Source of the DNA: Acaryochloris sp. CCMEE 5410
Lineage (GTDB): Bacteria; Cyanobacteriota; Cyanobacteriia; Thermosynechococcales; Thermosynechococcaceae
Assembly: GCF_000238775.2 (NCBI RefSeq)
Contig: NZ_AFEJ02000001.1
Location: 2,852,001-2,916,000, forward strand
Length of the DNA: 64,000 bases
Direction: 5' to 3'
This document shows positions 1 to 8,194 of this stretch, piece by piece. Under the pieces are notes generated by a model. The model saw nothing but the letters and a program-made list of their open reading frames with translations, did not search any database and was not told the origin of the DNA. Position numbers and translations under genes: made by a program. How positions within the stretch are numbered: position 1 is the first letter of the stretch; each line of letters starts with the position of its first letter.

Positions 1-186
1 GGCTGGGTAATTGGTCAGCCCATGGACTTAGACTTCAACCCCTTTGAATTGGTCGCTGTTGCCGTATCAGTCCTGATTGCCAATTCGATTAGCTCAGATG
101 GTCAGTCCAACTGGTTAGAAGGGACGCTACTCCTCGCCACCTATGCAGTGTTAGGATTAGCCTTTTATTTTCATCCTCTGACGTGA
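1..186 (+). CDS. Ca2+/H+ antiporter, C-terminal end (partial)
   Basis: The first 61 codons are open in frame 1 and end with TGA at 184-186; the start lies outside the window. The peptide has the cation/proton exchanger (CaCA/Cax) pattern: a short loop containing [12 protein letters not shown], then a helix with [11 protein letters not shown], then a last hydrophobic segment ending FYFHPLT. In this family the final two membrane helices close the exchanger that moves Ca2+ out against H+. Only the extreme C-terminus is visible, so family membership is judged from these motifs alone and the substrate is inferred. The gene ends 8 bp before the convergent SLH gene, with no hairpin between them. Confidence 0.7.
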   Translation, partial: GWVIGQPMDLDFNPFELVAVAVSVLIANSISSDGQSNWLEGTLLLATYAVLGLAFYFHPLT

Positions 187-193
187 TCAGCCC

Positions 194-2623
194 TTAAGAA
201 TCTGGCGTCACTACATATTCAGACTCAATAGGCTCTAGCCGCCCTGATTGAACCAGCGCCTGGTAAATCATGGCGGCGACTTCTGCCCGAGTAGCATTGG
301 CCTCTGGCTTCAATAGTCCCGGCTCAGGATGACTCACCACAATATTTTCTTGGGTCGAAGCGGCAATTTTTCCTTTTGACCAACCGGGGAGCTGGCTCTG
401 ATCTTGGAACTGCTGCAGGCTAGTTTCTGGGGAAGTAGGAATGTCCAGTTCTAACCCACTGACCAGAGCCACTAATACTTCATATCTGGGCACAAGCTTA
501 TCCGGCTGAAAATCTCCTTCCGGATATCCGCTCATAAATTTCTTATCGACCGCGTCTTCAATGGCGCCTGCAGCCCAATAATCTGATGCAATATCAGAAA
601 AGGTTAGAGCACTCTGGCCGGGCTCATCGACAAAAGCACGTTGAATTTGGGCTGCTAATTCAGCCCGAGTCACGGGCTTATCGGGTTGGAACTTTCCATC
701 TGGGTAATCCGGAATAATCCCTTGGGCATGCAGCTTTGTGATAAAAGGATAGGCCCAATGATCCTCAGGTACATCAGAAATATCAAGCTGTGAGGGAATC
801 ACATCCGGTGCATCTAGGCCGCCAATCGCTTCTGTAGGGCCTTGCGGAACAGCTGCTGTTTGATTGGTTGGAGCCTGTCCAGGCGTATTCCCTGTCTCAC
901 CAGTACTCGGAGCATCTTCACTAACAGAAGGAGCACTGGCAATAGGTGAGTCACCAGCTGATTCACCTGATGGGCTATTGGCCGATGGGTTCGGGTTTAG
1001 AGGCGAAGAAGAGACCGATGGAGAAGAAGGTGGTGTTAGAGAGGGTTCCTGCTGATTGCCAGTCACCCCAAAGTAAGTAATGGCGCCTAACGTTGACAGA
1101 GCGACCAATAAACCAACAGCCTGAACACGGTTAAGGGGTAATTTACCGCTTAACGCACCTAAATCGCCTGCATTTGCCCCAGTAGAAGGACCTGAACCCA
1201 CAGCCACTGGCTCTGGTGCTGGCACAGGATCTGGTACCGGAGTTGAGGGAACCTCGGGTTCACCATCACTTTCTACGGCGGGTATAGACTCAAGGCCCTC
1301 CGCTTCAGGCAGAGCAGTACTCTCGTCTGTGATTTCTCCTAACGGAGAAATCACAGCAGGAATATCAGCTGCAGGGCCATCTGGATCAACCGGATCAGTG
1401 GGGACAGCCCCTACGTCACTCGTCGACACATCTCCCATATCAGAACTGATACCCCCCGGGCTGGCAGGCGTTGTACTGCTGTCTGGGGTGACTTCTGTAT
1501 CGATAGGGAGTGGTGACTCCGCCACTGGCAGGTTTTCATCGATTGGCAACGGCGCATCTTCTGATAAGGAGGCATCTTCACCCACCGTTAATGGTTGATC
1601 TTCTGGTGTTGGCAGTTCTTCTATCTCAGGTTCCACTGCTGGTATGTCAGTACTAACAGGCACATCAGCCACAACATCAGGAATCGGGGCATCCACAGGA
1701 GGAATATTTGGCCCTGAGATATCGGTCGTTTCTGGGGTCGAAATCTCTGATATGGGATCTTCAGCGCCAGAAGGCTCAAGATCATCCATCCAAGGATCAG
1801 GTAACGGACTCTCTTCTGGCGTGGACTCTAAGGATATAGGTTCTTCAACAGGTTCGTTGATGGTTGGAGCATCAGGGGGCTGAATCAGAGTTGGCTCTTC
1901 AATCTCTGCACTCAGCGGGGTAATCAGCGGTTGTTCGTCAGCAGCTGGTTCAGACCAAGGATCGGAGAGGGTATCTCCAGCACTGGTCGATGCTGCTATA
2001 TCAGGAAGATTGGGGTTTGATGATTCATCGACTACAGGAGTCAAATCGACAGGTGGCTCTACGAGAGGGGGCGCAAACGGATCGGACAAAATATCAGATG
2101 AATCGGTTGGTGCTGCTGATATATCTGGAAGACCGGGGTCTGGCAGCTCACCTCCCTCAGGAGTTAAATTCCCAGGTAAATCCAAGTCACCCAGGACAGG
2201 AGAGCTGGAGTCTGATGACGTCTCTGACCAGGCATCTAGGGGCTGAGTACCTTCGTCTTCACCTACTAACGGCATATTAGCCGGATCAACGGATTCTAAA
2301 CGGTCGCCAATTCCACTCAACTCTTCTATTGGAGGCGTTTCTACATCTGGCCCCATTTGAATAAGCGTCGTATCGCCAAGGGTTGTTCCCAGCTCTTCCG
2401 TAGGAGGCGGAGGTTCCGTGGATTCCTCTGACCAAGAGTCTAAATCTGGTAGAGAGGCAGGCTCATCATTGGCAGGGGTATCTCCTAACAATTCTGACAA
2501 CGAATCAAACAACTCGTCAGAAATAGGGCCAGAATCGGCACTGGGAGCATTACTAGGATCCGAGCCAGGTTCTGAAGAAGGGACTCCACCTGATTCAGAG
2601 TTCGGATCGTTAGGATTAACCAT
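194..2623 (-). CDS. SLH-domain envelope protein with long acidic Pro/Ser-rich N-terminus
   Basis: An 809-residue protein. Residues 1 to about 490 are low complexity, rich in Pro, Ser, Asp, Glu and Thr, with short degenerate repeats (LPDPWMDD, LSDPWSEP, LSDPFAPP) and no signal peptide. One hydrophobic helix follows at about 497-520, then a second Ser/Pro linker, then S-layer homology repeats at about 614-660 (DVPEDHWAYPFI) and 675-720 (DIASDYWAAGAIED), plus a weaker third copy. SLH repeats bind cell-wall polymers. In cyanobacteria they usually sit at the N-terminus of outer-membrane porins, so C-terminal SLH behind an internal helix is a different architecture. I infer a single-pass protein with the N-terminus inside and SLH in the periplasm; its role is unknown. 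The start is ATG at 2623. Confidence 0.8.
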   Translation of the reverse strand: MVNPNDPNSESGGVPSSEPGSDPSNAPSADSGPISDELFDSLSELLGDTPANDEPASLPDLDSWSEESTEPPPPTEELGTTLGDTTLIQMGPDVETPPIEELSGIGDRLESVDPANMPLVGEDEGTQPLDAWSETSSDSSSPVLGDLDLPGNLTPEGGELPDPGLPDISAAPTDSSDILSDPFAPPLVEPPVDLTPVVDESSNPNLPDIAASTSAGDTLSDPWSEPAADEQPLITPLSAEIEEPTLIQPPDAPTINEPVEEPISLESTPEESPLPDPWMDDLEPSGAEDPISEISTPETTDISGPNIPPVDAPIPDVVADVPVSTDIPAVEPEIEELPTPEDQPLTVGEDASLSEDAPLPIDENLPVAESPLPIDTEVTPDSSTTPASPGGISSDMGDVSTSDVGAVPTDPVDPDGPAADIPAVISPLGEITDESTALPEAEGLESIPAVESDGEPEVPSTPVPDPVPAPEPVAVGSGPSTGANAGDLGALSGKLPLNRVQAVGLLVALSTLGAITYFGVTGNQQEPSLTPPSSPSVSSSPLNPNPSANSPSGESAGDSPIASAPSVSEDAPSTGETGNTPGQAPTNQTAAVPQGPTEAIGGLDAPDVIPSQLDISDVPEDHWAYPFITKLHAQGIIPDYPDGKFQPDKPVTRAELAAQIQRAFVDEPGQSALTFSDIASDYWAAGAIEDAVDKKFMSGYPEGDFQPDKLVPRYEVLVALVSGLELDIPTSPETSLQQFQDQSQLPGWSKGKIAASTQENIVVSHPEPGLLKPEANATRAEVAAMIYQALVQSGRLEPIESEYVVTPDS

Positions 2624-2680
2624 AATATTGAGCCATTTTTAGGGTTTAATCTTTGGCAACCATCCTACAGGGGTACTGAA

Positions 2681-2694
2681 GGTGCGATCGCACC
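2681..2694. repeat. Extended HIP1 palindrome
   Basis: GGTGCGATCGCACC is a 14-bp perfect palindrome built around the HIP1 octamer GCGATCGC. It lies between the divergent SLH and lipoprotein genes. HIP1 is a dispersed cyanobacterial repeat, and other copies in the window lie mostly inside genes. Confidence 0.8.
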
Positions 2695-2723
2695 TCCGCA
2701 CATTCTTTTTAGAATTCATGAAC

Positions 2724-2740
2724 ACAAACTGTCAGTTTGT
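2724..2740. promoter_or_regulatory. 17-bp palindrome, putative operator in divergent promoter region
   Basis: ACAAACTG-T-CAGTTTGT is a perfect 8+1+8 palindrome in the 245-bp gap between the divergent SLH gene (start 2623) and the lipoprotein gene (start 2869). Size and symmetry fit a dimeric repressor site. No regulator gene is adjacent, so the binding protein is unknown. Confidence 0.35.
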
Positions 2741-2868
2741 AAAGTCATTTGTGAACATTAAAAATGAGTGTTGGAGTGGGTAATTAGCGTATTAGTCTTG
2801 ACGATTCAACTCAGTCACTCATTTAATAATCATCATTGCGAGAATAATCCTTAAGGATTAACCGAAGT

Positions 2869-4287
2869 ATGCGTTTGTTTCTGCCCTTCAAAGTACAACT
2901 TCATCTTTTAGTCTTAACCCTCTTTTTATCGACGCTGAGTAGTTGTGCTGAACGAGAAACGCAGTCTCAAACGTCCGCCCCCCCTTCGCAATCCACTACC
3001 GAAAAGACGGAACCTTCATTATCCAGTCAGGATGCAGCCAGTTGGTCTATCATCTTGACCGATCCAGAAGAGTCGCCTCAAACATCTTCACCATCATCTT
3101 TGGGTGCACCCGATTCATCTCCTCAGGCTCCTACATCTCCGAGTCCTCTGAAACCAGGAAAAACAGGTCAACCTCAAAAAACGAAACCTCAAGGCCAGGC
3201 AGCCCCTAAACGCAACACCCGCAAACAAAAAGTTGCGTTTTCTCGCACCCCCTATGCCGTTATTGATGAAGCTAAAAAGGATCAATTCAACGTTACAGGG
3301 GAGCAAATTTTTAGCAACAGCTATCTACCCAATCATCAGGTTGATTTCAACGAGGCTGATTTATTAGCCGTTCTGACCAATGTTAAAACGTACTTTGAAT
3401 CCCATAGTCACAATGATTCCACGGCATTACGGGAAGGAATTTTAGGCACGGGTGGCGTCACGGTTCAGGATATTCAAGACACCTTGGCCTTTATGATCAA
3501 TACCTTAGAGCAAGATATTGCACTCCAACGGCCATCCCGATTAAAAGATCCGAATTTTCTCAACACCCATTTCCAGGTCGTAAAATGGCAACCCTATAAC
3601 CCGCAACAGCCAGATCAAAATCAATTGCGAATTACCAAATATGCAGTTTTTGCCCATCAAGGATCTCGGACAAAAACTGCAGAGTTTGATACTCCTATTT
3701 ACCAGCTCAAACCAGAGTATGCAGTTGATAAATTTTTCCAGAACTATTCGAAACAGGAGGTCCTCACAGGTATCTATGAAACCGGAGGCAAGGAACAAGG
3801 GAAAGCCACTCCTCTGGCCTACCTGACTCGGCAAGGATTGGAAGATGCCTTATTGCAAGGCACCATCTTGATCCGCTTTGGCGATGGCTCATCGGCTTAC
3901 TTCAATGTGGATCGCAACAATGGGATTGCCTATGTACGAGGACAGCCCCAACGAGAACAAAAGCGCTACTGGTATTTCAAACAAGTGGATGCCATTAAGG
4001 GGTATGGTCCTAAAACTGCAAAAATCGCGGTGCGACCGGGCGTGACTTTTGCAGGTGATGTGCTCAATATTGGCCTAGGGAAAATTATCATGCTGGAGCA
4101 CAATACAGGCGGGACTCAGCAGCTCAATATGGGGGTTCTGGCGGATACGGGTGGGGCGTTTTTGCCCAATTTATATCAACTCGATTTTCTAGCTGGCGTA
4201 TTTCCCAGCCATGACCAGTTTAAGCAACATATCAGTACCCTACCTGCCTATGCGAATGCCTATATTTTGATCAAGAAGAAGAGTTAG
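2869..4287 (+). CDS. Putative lipoprotein of unknown function
   Basis: A 472-residue protein. The N-terminus has a basic/hydrophobic export signal ending in a lipobox, Leu23-Ser-Ser-Cys26, so export and lipidation at Cys26 are likely. A Ser/Pro/Thr/Gln/Lys-rich linker follows to about residue 120, and then a folded region of about 350 residues. I do not recognise the domain. Visible features are many aromatic residues and an extended beta-rich pattern (QVVKWQPYNPQQPDQNQLRITKYAVF; GDGSSAYFNVDRNNGIAYVRG is similar in style). It could be a periplasmic binding or scaffold protein. It is divergent from the SLH protein and followed 38 bp later by a DUF1877-like gene. Start ATG at 2869 gives the complete signal. 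Confidence 0.65.
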   Translation: MRLFLPFKVQLHLLVLTLFLSTLSSCAERETQSQTSAPPSQSTTEKTEPSLSSQDAASWSIILTDPEESPQTSSPSSLGAPDSSPQAPTSPSPLKPGKTGQPQKTKPQGQAAPKRNTRKQKVAFSRTPYAVIDEAKKDQFNVTGEQIFSNSYLPNHQVDFNEADLLAVLTNVKTYFESHSHNDSTALREGILGTGGVTVQDIQDTLAFMINTLEQDIALQRPSRLKDPNFLNTHFQVVKWQPYNPQQPDQNQLRITKYAVFAHQGSRTKTAEFDTPIYQLKPEYAVDKFFQNYSKQEVLTGIYETGGKEQGKATPLAYLTRQGLEDALLQGTILIRFGDGSSAYFNVDRNNGIAYVRGQPQREQKRYWYFKQVDAIKGYGPKTAKIAVRPGVTFAGDVLNIGLGKIIMLEHNTGGTQQLNMGVLADTGGAFLPNLYQLDFLAGVFPSHDQFKQHISTLPAYANAYILIKKKS

Positions 4288-4325
4288 ATGGTTATACTGT
4301 GGTCATTATGGCGCTGCTTTATTAA

Positions 4326-5051
4326 ATGGGCATCAACAGTTACCTAAAAGCAGTCTCGATTTCAACGCTGGAAACCTTACAACAAGATCCGGGGTTGACT
4401 GAATTATTTTTTGCTGCCCAGTGGTTACCAGAAGCTCCTAAATGGAAGAAGTCTTATCTGCAGGGAGAATGGTGTGAGAGAGCGAAGGAACAGGCGGCCC
4501 AACGGTTCTCAACATATTCTTCACTCAAGCAACCGTTTCTTGATGAGTGGGAAACTCCAGAAGCAGATCTCCACAAGTATTTTGATGTCCTTACATTTCT
4601 GCTAGCAGGCTATGTGCCAGGCTATATCCTGCAGCCATGGACGATTCCAGAACTCAGAAGCAATGCTGAGTTGATGCAACAATCCAAAACTCGAGATTTT
4701 GCACCTTTCCTACTGTTTATGGACTCTCAGTGGGATGGGCTTCCTTTGGTCAATGCCTTGGGGGCCGGAACGATTCTGAATCCCAATACGAGGAATAACC
4801 CAAATCATAGCTTAGTTCGTTATCTATCCACAGAGGAAGTAGGGAACATGTTAGGTGGCTTGCTATTGCTTTCAGAACAAAGATTTCGAACACGTTATAA
4901 ACGAGAATCTAGGAAGTCAGCCCCTGTTCCCCTTTTTGATCTTTCTGAAGAAGAAGAGCTAGATTGGTTAACCGATTATTTTCGGATTATAGAAAATTAC
5001 TATAGCAACACCCTTCGTTCAGAAAAAGCCTTGCTGCTATACCTGTCTTAA
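4326..5051 (+). CDS. DUF1877 (YfbM)-like protein
   Basis: A 241-residue soluble protein. The N-terminus MGINSYLKAVS, followed by a helix with LETLQQDPGL, resembles the start of DUF1877/YfbM proteins. Further features of that family are a central 'hKYFDVLTFLLAG' segment and the later RYLSTEEVGNMLGG helix. Members are small cytoplasmic proteins of unknown function, often encoded near toxin-immunity-like loci. Here the neighbours are a lipoprotein and the Clp protease pair, which say nothing about its role. The assignment rests on motif order only. The protein is longer than typical members, mainly through an acidic C-terminal helix. Confidence 0.5.
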   Translation: MGINSYLKAVSISTLETLQQDPGLTELFFAAQWLPEAPKWKKSYLQGEWCERAKEQAAQRFSTYSSLKQPFLDEWETPEADLHKYFDVLTFLLAGYVPGYILQPWTIPELRSNAELMQQSKTRDFAPFLLFMDSQWDGLPLVNALGAGTILNPNTRNNPNHSLVRYLSTEEVGNMLGGLLLLSEQRFRTRYKRESRKSAPVPLFDLSEEEELDWLTDYFRIIENYYSNTLRSEKALLLYLS

Positions 5052-5058
5052 TTAAAAA

Positions 5059-5091
5059 TCTGGCAGATCATCTCTTCTAGATGCTGCCAGA
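5059..5091 (-). terminator. Rho-independent terminator of the clpR-clpP operon
   Basis: An 8-bp stem TCTGGCAG/CTGCCAGA (5059-5066 with 5084-5091) encloses a second 5-bp stem CATCT/AGATG with a 5-nt loop. Read on the minus strand the hairpin is followed by ATTTTTAATT, a proper U-tract, 30 bp after the clpP stop. It can also serve the convergent gene that ends at 5051. Confidence 0.75.
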
Positions 5092-5120
5092 CTCGACAAA
5101 AATAATGGATTGAGATGTGG

Positions 5121-5717
5121 TTAAGCAGGTCTTTCTTCAATCACTTGGTCAATGAGGCCATATTCCAAAGCCTCATGGGCAGACATAAAGAAGTCGCGAT
5201 CCATATCTTTTTCAATTTTTTCCAAGGGTTGCCCTGTTCTCGCGGCGTAGATGTCATTCAACTGTCGACGCACACGAATGATTTCCTTCGCTTCAATTTC
5301 AATATCAGAAGCTTGTCCACGCGCCCCACCCGAAGGCTGGTGAATCATAATGCGAGAATGAGGAAGCGCCAAACGCTTACCAGGAGAGCCCGCAGCCAGT
5401 AGAAACGAACCCATGGAGGCCGCTAGGCCAACACAGATGGTCGCGACTTCTGACTTAATATGCTGCATGGTGTCATAAATAGCCAACCCCGCAGTCACTG
5501 AACCACCCGGCGAGTTGATATAGATGGAAATCGGCTTACTGGGATCTTCAGAATCCAAATACAGGAGAAAAGCCACAATTTGATTGGCTAGACCATCCGT
5601 TACTTCCTGGCCCAGAAAAATGATTCTTTCTTGGCTCAAACGGGTATAAATATCCACCCAGCGTTCATAGGGGCTGCCAGGAATACGGTAGGGAACACTA
5701 GGAACACCAATAGGCAT
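5121..5717 (-). CDS. clpP: ATP-dependent Clp protease proteolytic subunit (ClpP3 type)
   Basis: A 198-residue ClpP peptidase. The catalytic triad is visible: Ser101 in GLAASMGS, His126 in SRIMIHQP and Asp175 in DMDRDFF. The oxyanion and handle motifs [11 protein letters not shown] and [12 protein letters not shown] are intact. It forms the degradation chamber of the Clp machine with a Clp ATPase. It is the second gene after clpR, 44 bp downstream on the same strand. This is the cyanobacterial arrangement in which ClpP3 and catalytically dead ClpR form a mixed ring, which supports the paralogue assignment. A strong terminator follows at 5059-5091. There is no long propeptide, and the start ATG at 5717 matches the family. 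Confidence 0.93.
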   Translation of the reverse strand: MPIGVPSVPYRIPGSPYERWVDIYTRLSQERIIFLGQEVTDGLANQIVAFLLYLDSEDPSKPISIYINSPGGSVTAGLAIYDTMQHIKSEVATICVGLAASMGSFLLAAGSPGKRLALPHSRIMIHQPSGGARGQASDIEIEAKEIIRVRRQLNDIYAARTGQPLEKIEKDMDRDFFMSAHEALEYGLIDQVIEERPA

Positions 5718-5761
5718 AGTCGATAACTCTCTTTTTGCTACTACTCAGGTTGACTCATTTC

Positions 5762-6448
5762 TTAGACGGGCATTGGCGTGGGTAATTCTTTTTGGCTAGC
5801 CAACACGCGATCAATCAACCCATAGTCTTTGGCTTCTTCTGGAGACAGATAAAACATCCGGTCCATATCTTTCGAAATCTTCTCGGCGGTTTGTCCGGTA
5901 TTTTTTTGCAGAATGTCTAGCATTGTGGTTTTATTCGCAAGGACTTCCTGCGCTCTAATTTGAATATCAGAGGCTTGCCCTTGGGCACCGCTGCGGGCCT
6001 GGTTCAGAACAATCGTTGCATGGCCTAAGCTCGCTCGATATCCTTTGGTTCCTGCTGACAAGATCATGGCCGCAGTTCCCATGGCTTGACCGATACAAAT
6101 CGTGTGGACTGGGGGTTTGATGTATGACATGGTGTCGCAAATGGCAAAAGCTTCTGTTTCAAAGCCAATGGCATCGCCACCATACCAAGAGGTGCCTGTG
6201 GAATTGATGTAAAAGAAAATAGGTTTATCAGGATCGTCGAATTGCAAGAACAACAGTTGAGCAATAATCAACTCTGTGACATCAAAGCCAACTTGGCGTT
6301 TGATATCATCTGAGGAAAATAGGGGCATCCCCAAATACACAATCCGCTCTTTTAGCAATAGAGACTGTAAATCAGGGGGCGGGGTGCGGTAATAGGCATC
6401 GCCACCGCCACCGTAAGGGGCTTGAACTGCTTGAATCCTGGACTCCAT
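5762..6448 (-). CDS. clpR: ClpR, inactive ClpP-like subunit
   Basis: A 228-residue ClpP homologue from the ATG at 6448. The frame is open to an upstream ATG at 6505, but family N-termini begin near MESRIQAVQ, so 6448 is preferred. The catalytic serine position is Gly124 (IGQAMGTAAM) and the catalytic histidine is Asn149 (ATIVLNQA), so it cannot hydrolyse peptides. The ClpR-specific insertion follows INSTG (TSWYGGDAIGFETEAF). The handle region GAQGQASDIQI is conserved. In cyanobacteria and plastids ClpR combines with ClpP3 in one heptameric ring that works with ClpC. It is transcribed first, followed by clpP 44 bp later. Confidence 0.92.
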   Translation of the reverse strand: MESRIQAVQAPYGGGGDAYYRTPPPDLQSLLLKERIVYLGMPLFSSDDIKRQVGFDVTELIIAQLLFLQFDDPDKPIFFYINSTGTSWYGGDAIGFETEAFAICDTMSYIKPPVHTICIGQAMGTAAMILSAGTKGYRASLGHATIVLNQARSGAQGQASDIQIRAQEVLANKTTMLDILQKNTGQTAEKISKDMDRMFYLSPEEAKDYGLIDRVLASQKELPTPMPV

Positions 6449-6836
6449 TGCCTGACAACTACCTAAAGGTGACAATACTGTTACACTGTAGCAATTTTCT
6501 GGCATTTGAATTGGGGGAAATACCGTACTCCCAGATTGTCACTAAAGCTCATCCACAATGGCTCAAGTAACAATGGCATCGCTACAGATTATGTTGAAGC
6601 ATCGTAATACAATCTAGTTCGAAAAAATCTAGAAAGACTAGCATTCAGCAACAGCGCATCCTCAGAATGCTCAAAAATATTGATATATAAGCCTTTCAGC
6701 AATACTCACTGCTTTACTATTATTTTGCTGACGACAGGGATGTAATTACCAATATCTTGTAGTACAATACTACAAATAAATCTCTTATGCTTCCAGGGAC
6801 GATTGTTGCTCCCCATATCGTTTTGATGAGTGCATC
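6449..6836. other. Intergenic region between clpR and methyltransferase genes
   Basis: About 390 bp without a convincing gene. It holds the clpR promoter side, an AT-rich stretch and, near the right edge, the 19-bp inverted repeat at 6757-6775. No RNA gene was recognised. Confidence 0.6.
6757..6775. promoter_or_regulatory. Inverted repeat, putative operator before methyltransferase/RidA-PchB pair
   Basis: TTGTAGTA-CAA-TACTACAA is a perfect 8-bp inverted repeat with a 3-bp spacer, 61 bp before the methyltransferase start. The hexamer TACAAT inside it resembles a -10 element, so a bound repressor would block transcription. The cognate regulator is not adjacent. Confidence 0.45.
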
Positions 6837-7466
6837 ATGTCTAATCAATGGACCTCGGCAGAGCATGCCCTGAGTTATCTTGCTAGAGCAGATCAGTTTC
6901 CCCACCGTACCGAAGGAGAAGCAGTTCTGCTGGAACATGTGCCAACGACTGTCCAGCGAATCCTAGATTTGGGCACTGGAGATGGTCGCTTGTTGGCACT
7001 CCTCAAACTTGACCGTTCAGATGTGAACGGTGTGGCAATGGATTTTTCATCCACCATGCTTGAGGCGGTACAACAGCGATTTGCAGAGGACACCAAAGTT
7101 AAAATTGTTGAGCACAATCTGGAGAACCCGTTGCCCCCATTGGGAACGTTTGACGGGGTGGTGTCCAGTTTTGCCATTCACCATCTTGCCCACCCCCGCA
7201 AACGCTCCCTCTACCAAGAAGTATTTGAGATCCTGGAGCCTGGAGGCATTTTTTGTAACTTAGAGCATGTTGCATCACCCACGGCCAAACTTCATAAGCA
7301 GTTTTTGCAAGCCCTTGACATTGCCTTAGAAGATGATGATCCTTCCAATCAACTGTTAGATGTCGAAACACAGCTCAGCTGGTTGAGGGAGATCGGCTTT
7401 GAAGATGTGGACTGTTACTGGAAGTGGCTAGAAATGGCCCTCCTGATTGGGGTGAAACCACTATGA
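6837..7466 (+). CDS. Class I SAM-dependent methyltransferase
   Basis: A 209-residue Rossmann-fold methyltransferase. Motif I is ILDLGTGDGRLLALL at about residues 40-54, the acidic residue at the end of strand 2 is in VNGVAMDFS, and motif IV is the FDGVVSSFAIHHL segment, followed by a motif resembling LEPGGIFCNLEHV. These place it among small-molecule methyltransferases of the UbiE/Tam type; the acceptor is unknown. Its stop overlaps the start of the RidA-PchB fusion gene by 4 bp (ATGA), so the two are almost certainly co-translated. That suggests methylation of a chorismate-derived or related metabolite, which is inference. A palindromic site lies upstream at 6757-6775. Confidence 0.85.
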   Translation: MSNQWTSAEHALSYLARADQFPHRTEGEAVLLEHVPTTVQRILDLGTGDGRLLALLKLDRSDVNGVAMDFSSTMLEAVQQRFAEDTKVKIVEHNLENPLPPLGTFDGVVSSFAIHHLAHPRKRSLYQEVFEILEPGGIFCNLEHVASPTAKLHKQFLQALDIALEDDDPSNQLLDVETQLSWLREIGFEDVDCYWKWLEMALLIGVKPL

Positions 7467-8164
7467 ACCAGCCGATTCAACGGGTAAGTTCAGGGGCCCC
7501 GTGGGAAACCCAGGTGGGCTACTGTCGAGCCATTCAAGTGGGGGATCAAATTCACGTTTCTGGAACGGCCCCAGTGGATGCTCAAGGGCAGGTGGTTTCT
7601 GCCGATGGCTATACTCAAGCGCATCGATGCCTAGAGATTATCCAGACTGCTCTACAAGATTTGGGAACAGATACCCATGCCGTTGTACGAACCCGTATGT
7701 TCGTCACCGATATTACACAATGGCAGCAGTTTTCCCAGGCTCACCAAGAATTTTTTGGAGACCACCCTCCCGCTACCACCATGGTGCAAGTCAGTGCGCT
7801 GATTGATCCAGCCATCCTCATTGAAATTGAGGCGGATGCAGTGGTTCCAGTAGATAGCGCCGCCGCCATACTGGATGCTCAGGATTGTCGTGACATGACT
7901 GATATTCGCACTGCGATTGATCAGCTTGATGCCCAAGTCATTGCATTACTCGGTCAGCGATTTGACTACGTTAAAGCAGCAGCAAAATTCAAAACAGATG
8001 CCCACAGTGTCCAAGCTCCTGAACGCCTTAAGAAGATGTTAGAGCAGCGTCGGCAATGGGCTGAGAAGGCTGGTTTAGAGCCAGACGTTATCGAACAGCT
8101 TTATCGCAATTTAGTGCAATATTTTATTGATGCTGAACTTGAACATTGGCGATCTTCGCAATAG
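7463..8164 (+). CDS. RidA/YjgF - PchB-like chorismate mutase fusion protein
   Basis: A 233-residue two-domain protein from the ATG at 7463, which overlaps the preceding stop by 4 bp. Residues 1 to about 125 form a RidA/YjgF domain (VGDQIHVSGTAPVD, ALQDLGT, VVRTRMFVTD, LIEIEADAV). The usual RidA arginine in the VxRL position appears to be Ala (VSALIDP), so classical imine deamination is doubtful. Residues from about 132 form an AroQ-type chorismate mutase most like PchB, the isochorismate-pyruvate lyase: DIRTAIDQLD, LGQRFDYVKAAAKFK and APERLKKML carry the active-site Arg, Arg and Lys positions. Likely substrates are chorismate or isochorismate. No salicylate or siderophore genes are next to it. 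Confidence 0.85.
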   Translation: MNQPIQRVSSGAPWETQVGYCRAIQVGDQIHVSGTAPVDAQGQVVSADGYTQAHRCLEIIQTALQDLGTDTHAVVRTRMFVTDITQWQQFSQAHQEFFGDHPPATTMVQVSALIDPAILIEIEADAVVPVDSAAAILDAQDCRDMTDIRTAIDQLDAQVIALLGQRFDYVKAAAKFKTDAHSVQAPERLKKMLEQRRQWAEKAGLEPDVIEQLYRNLVQYFIDAELEHWRSSQ

Positions 8165-8194
8165 CGCTTGTCTCTGTTGAGGGTGCACGGGTGT

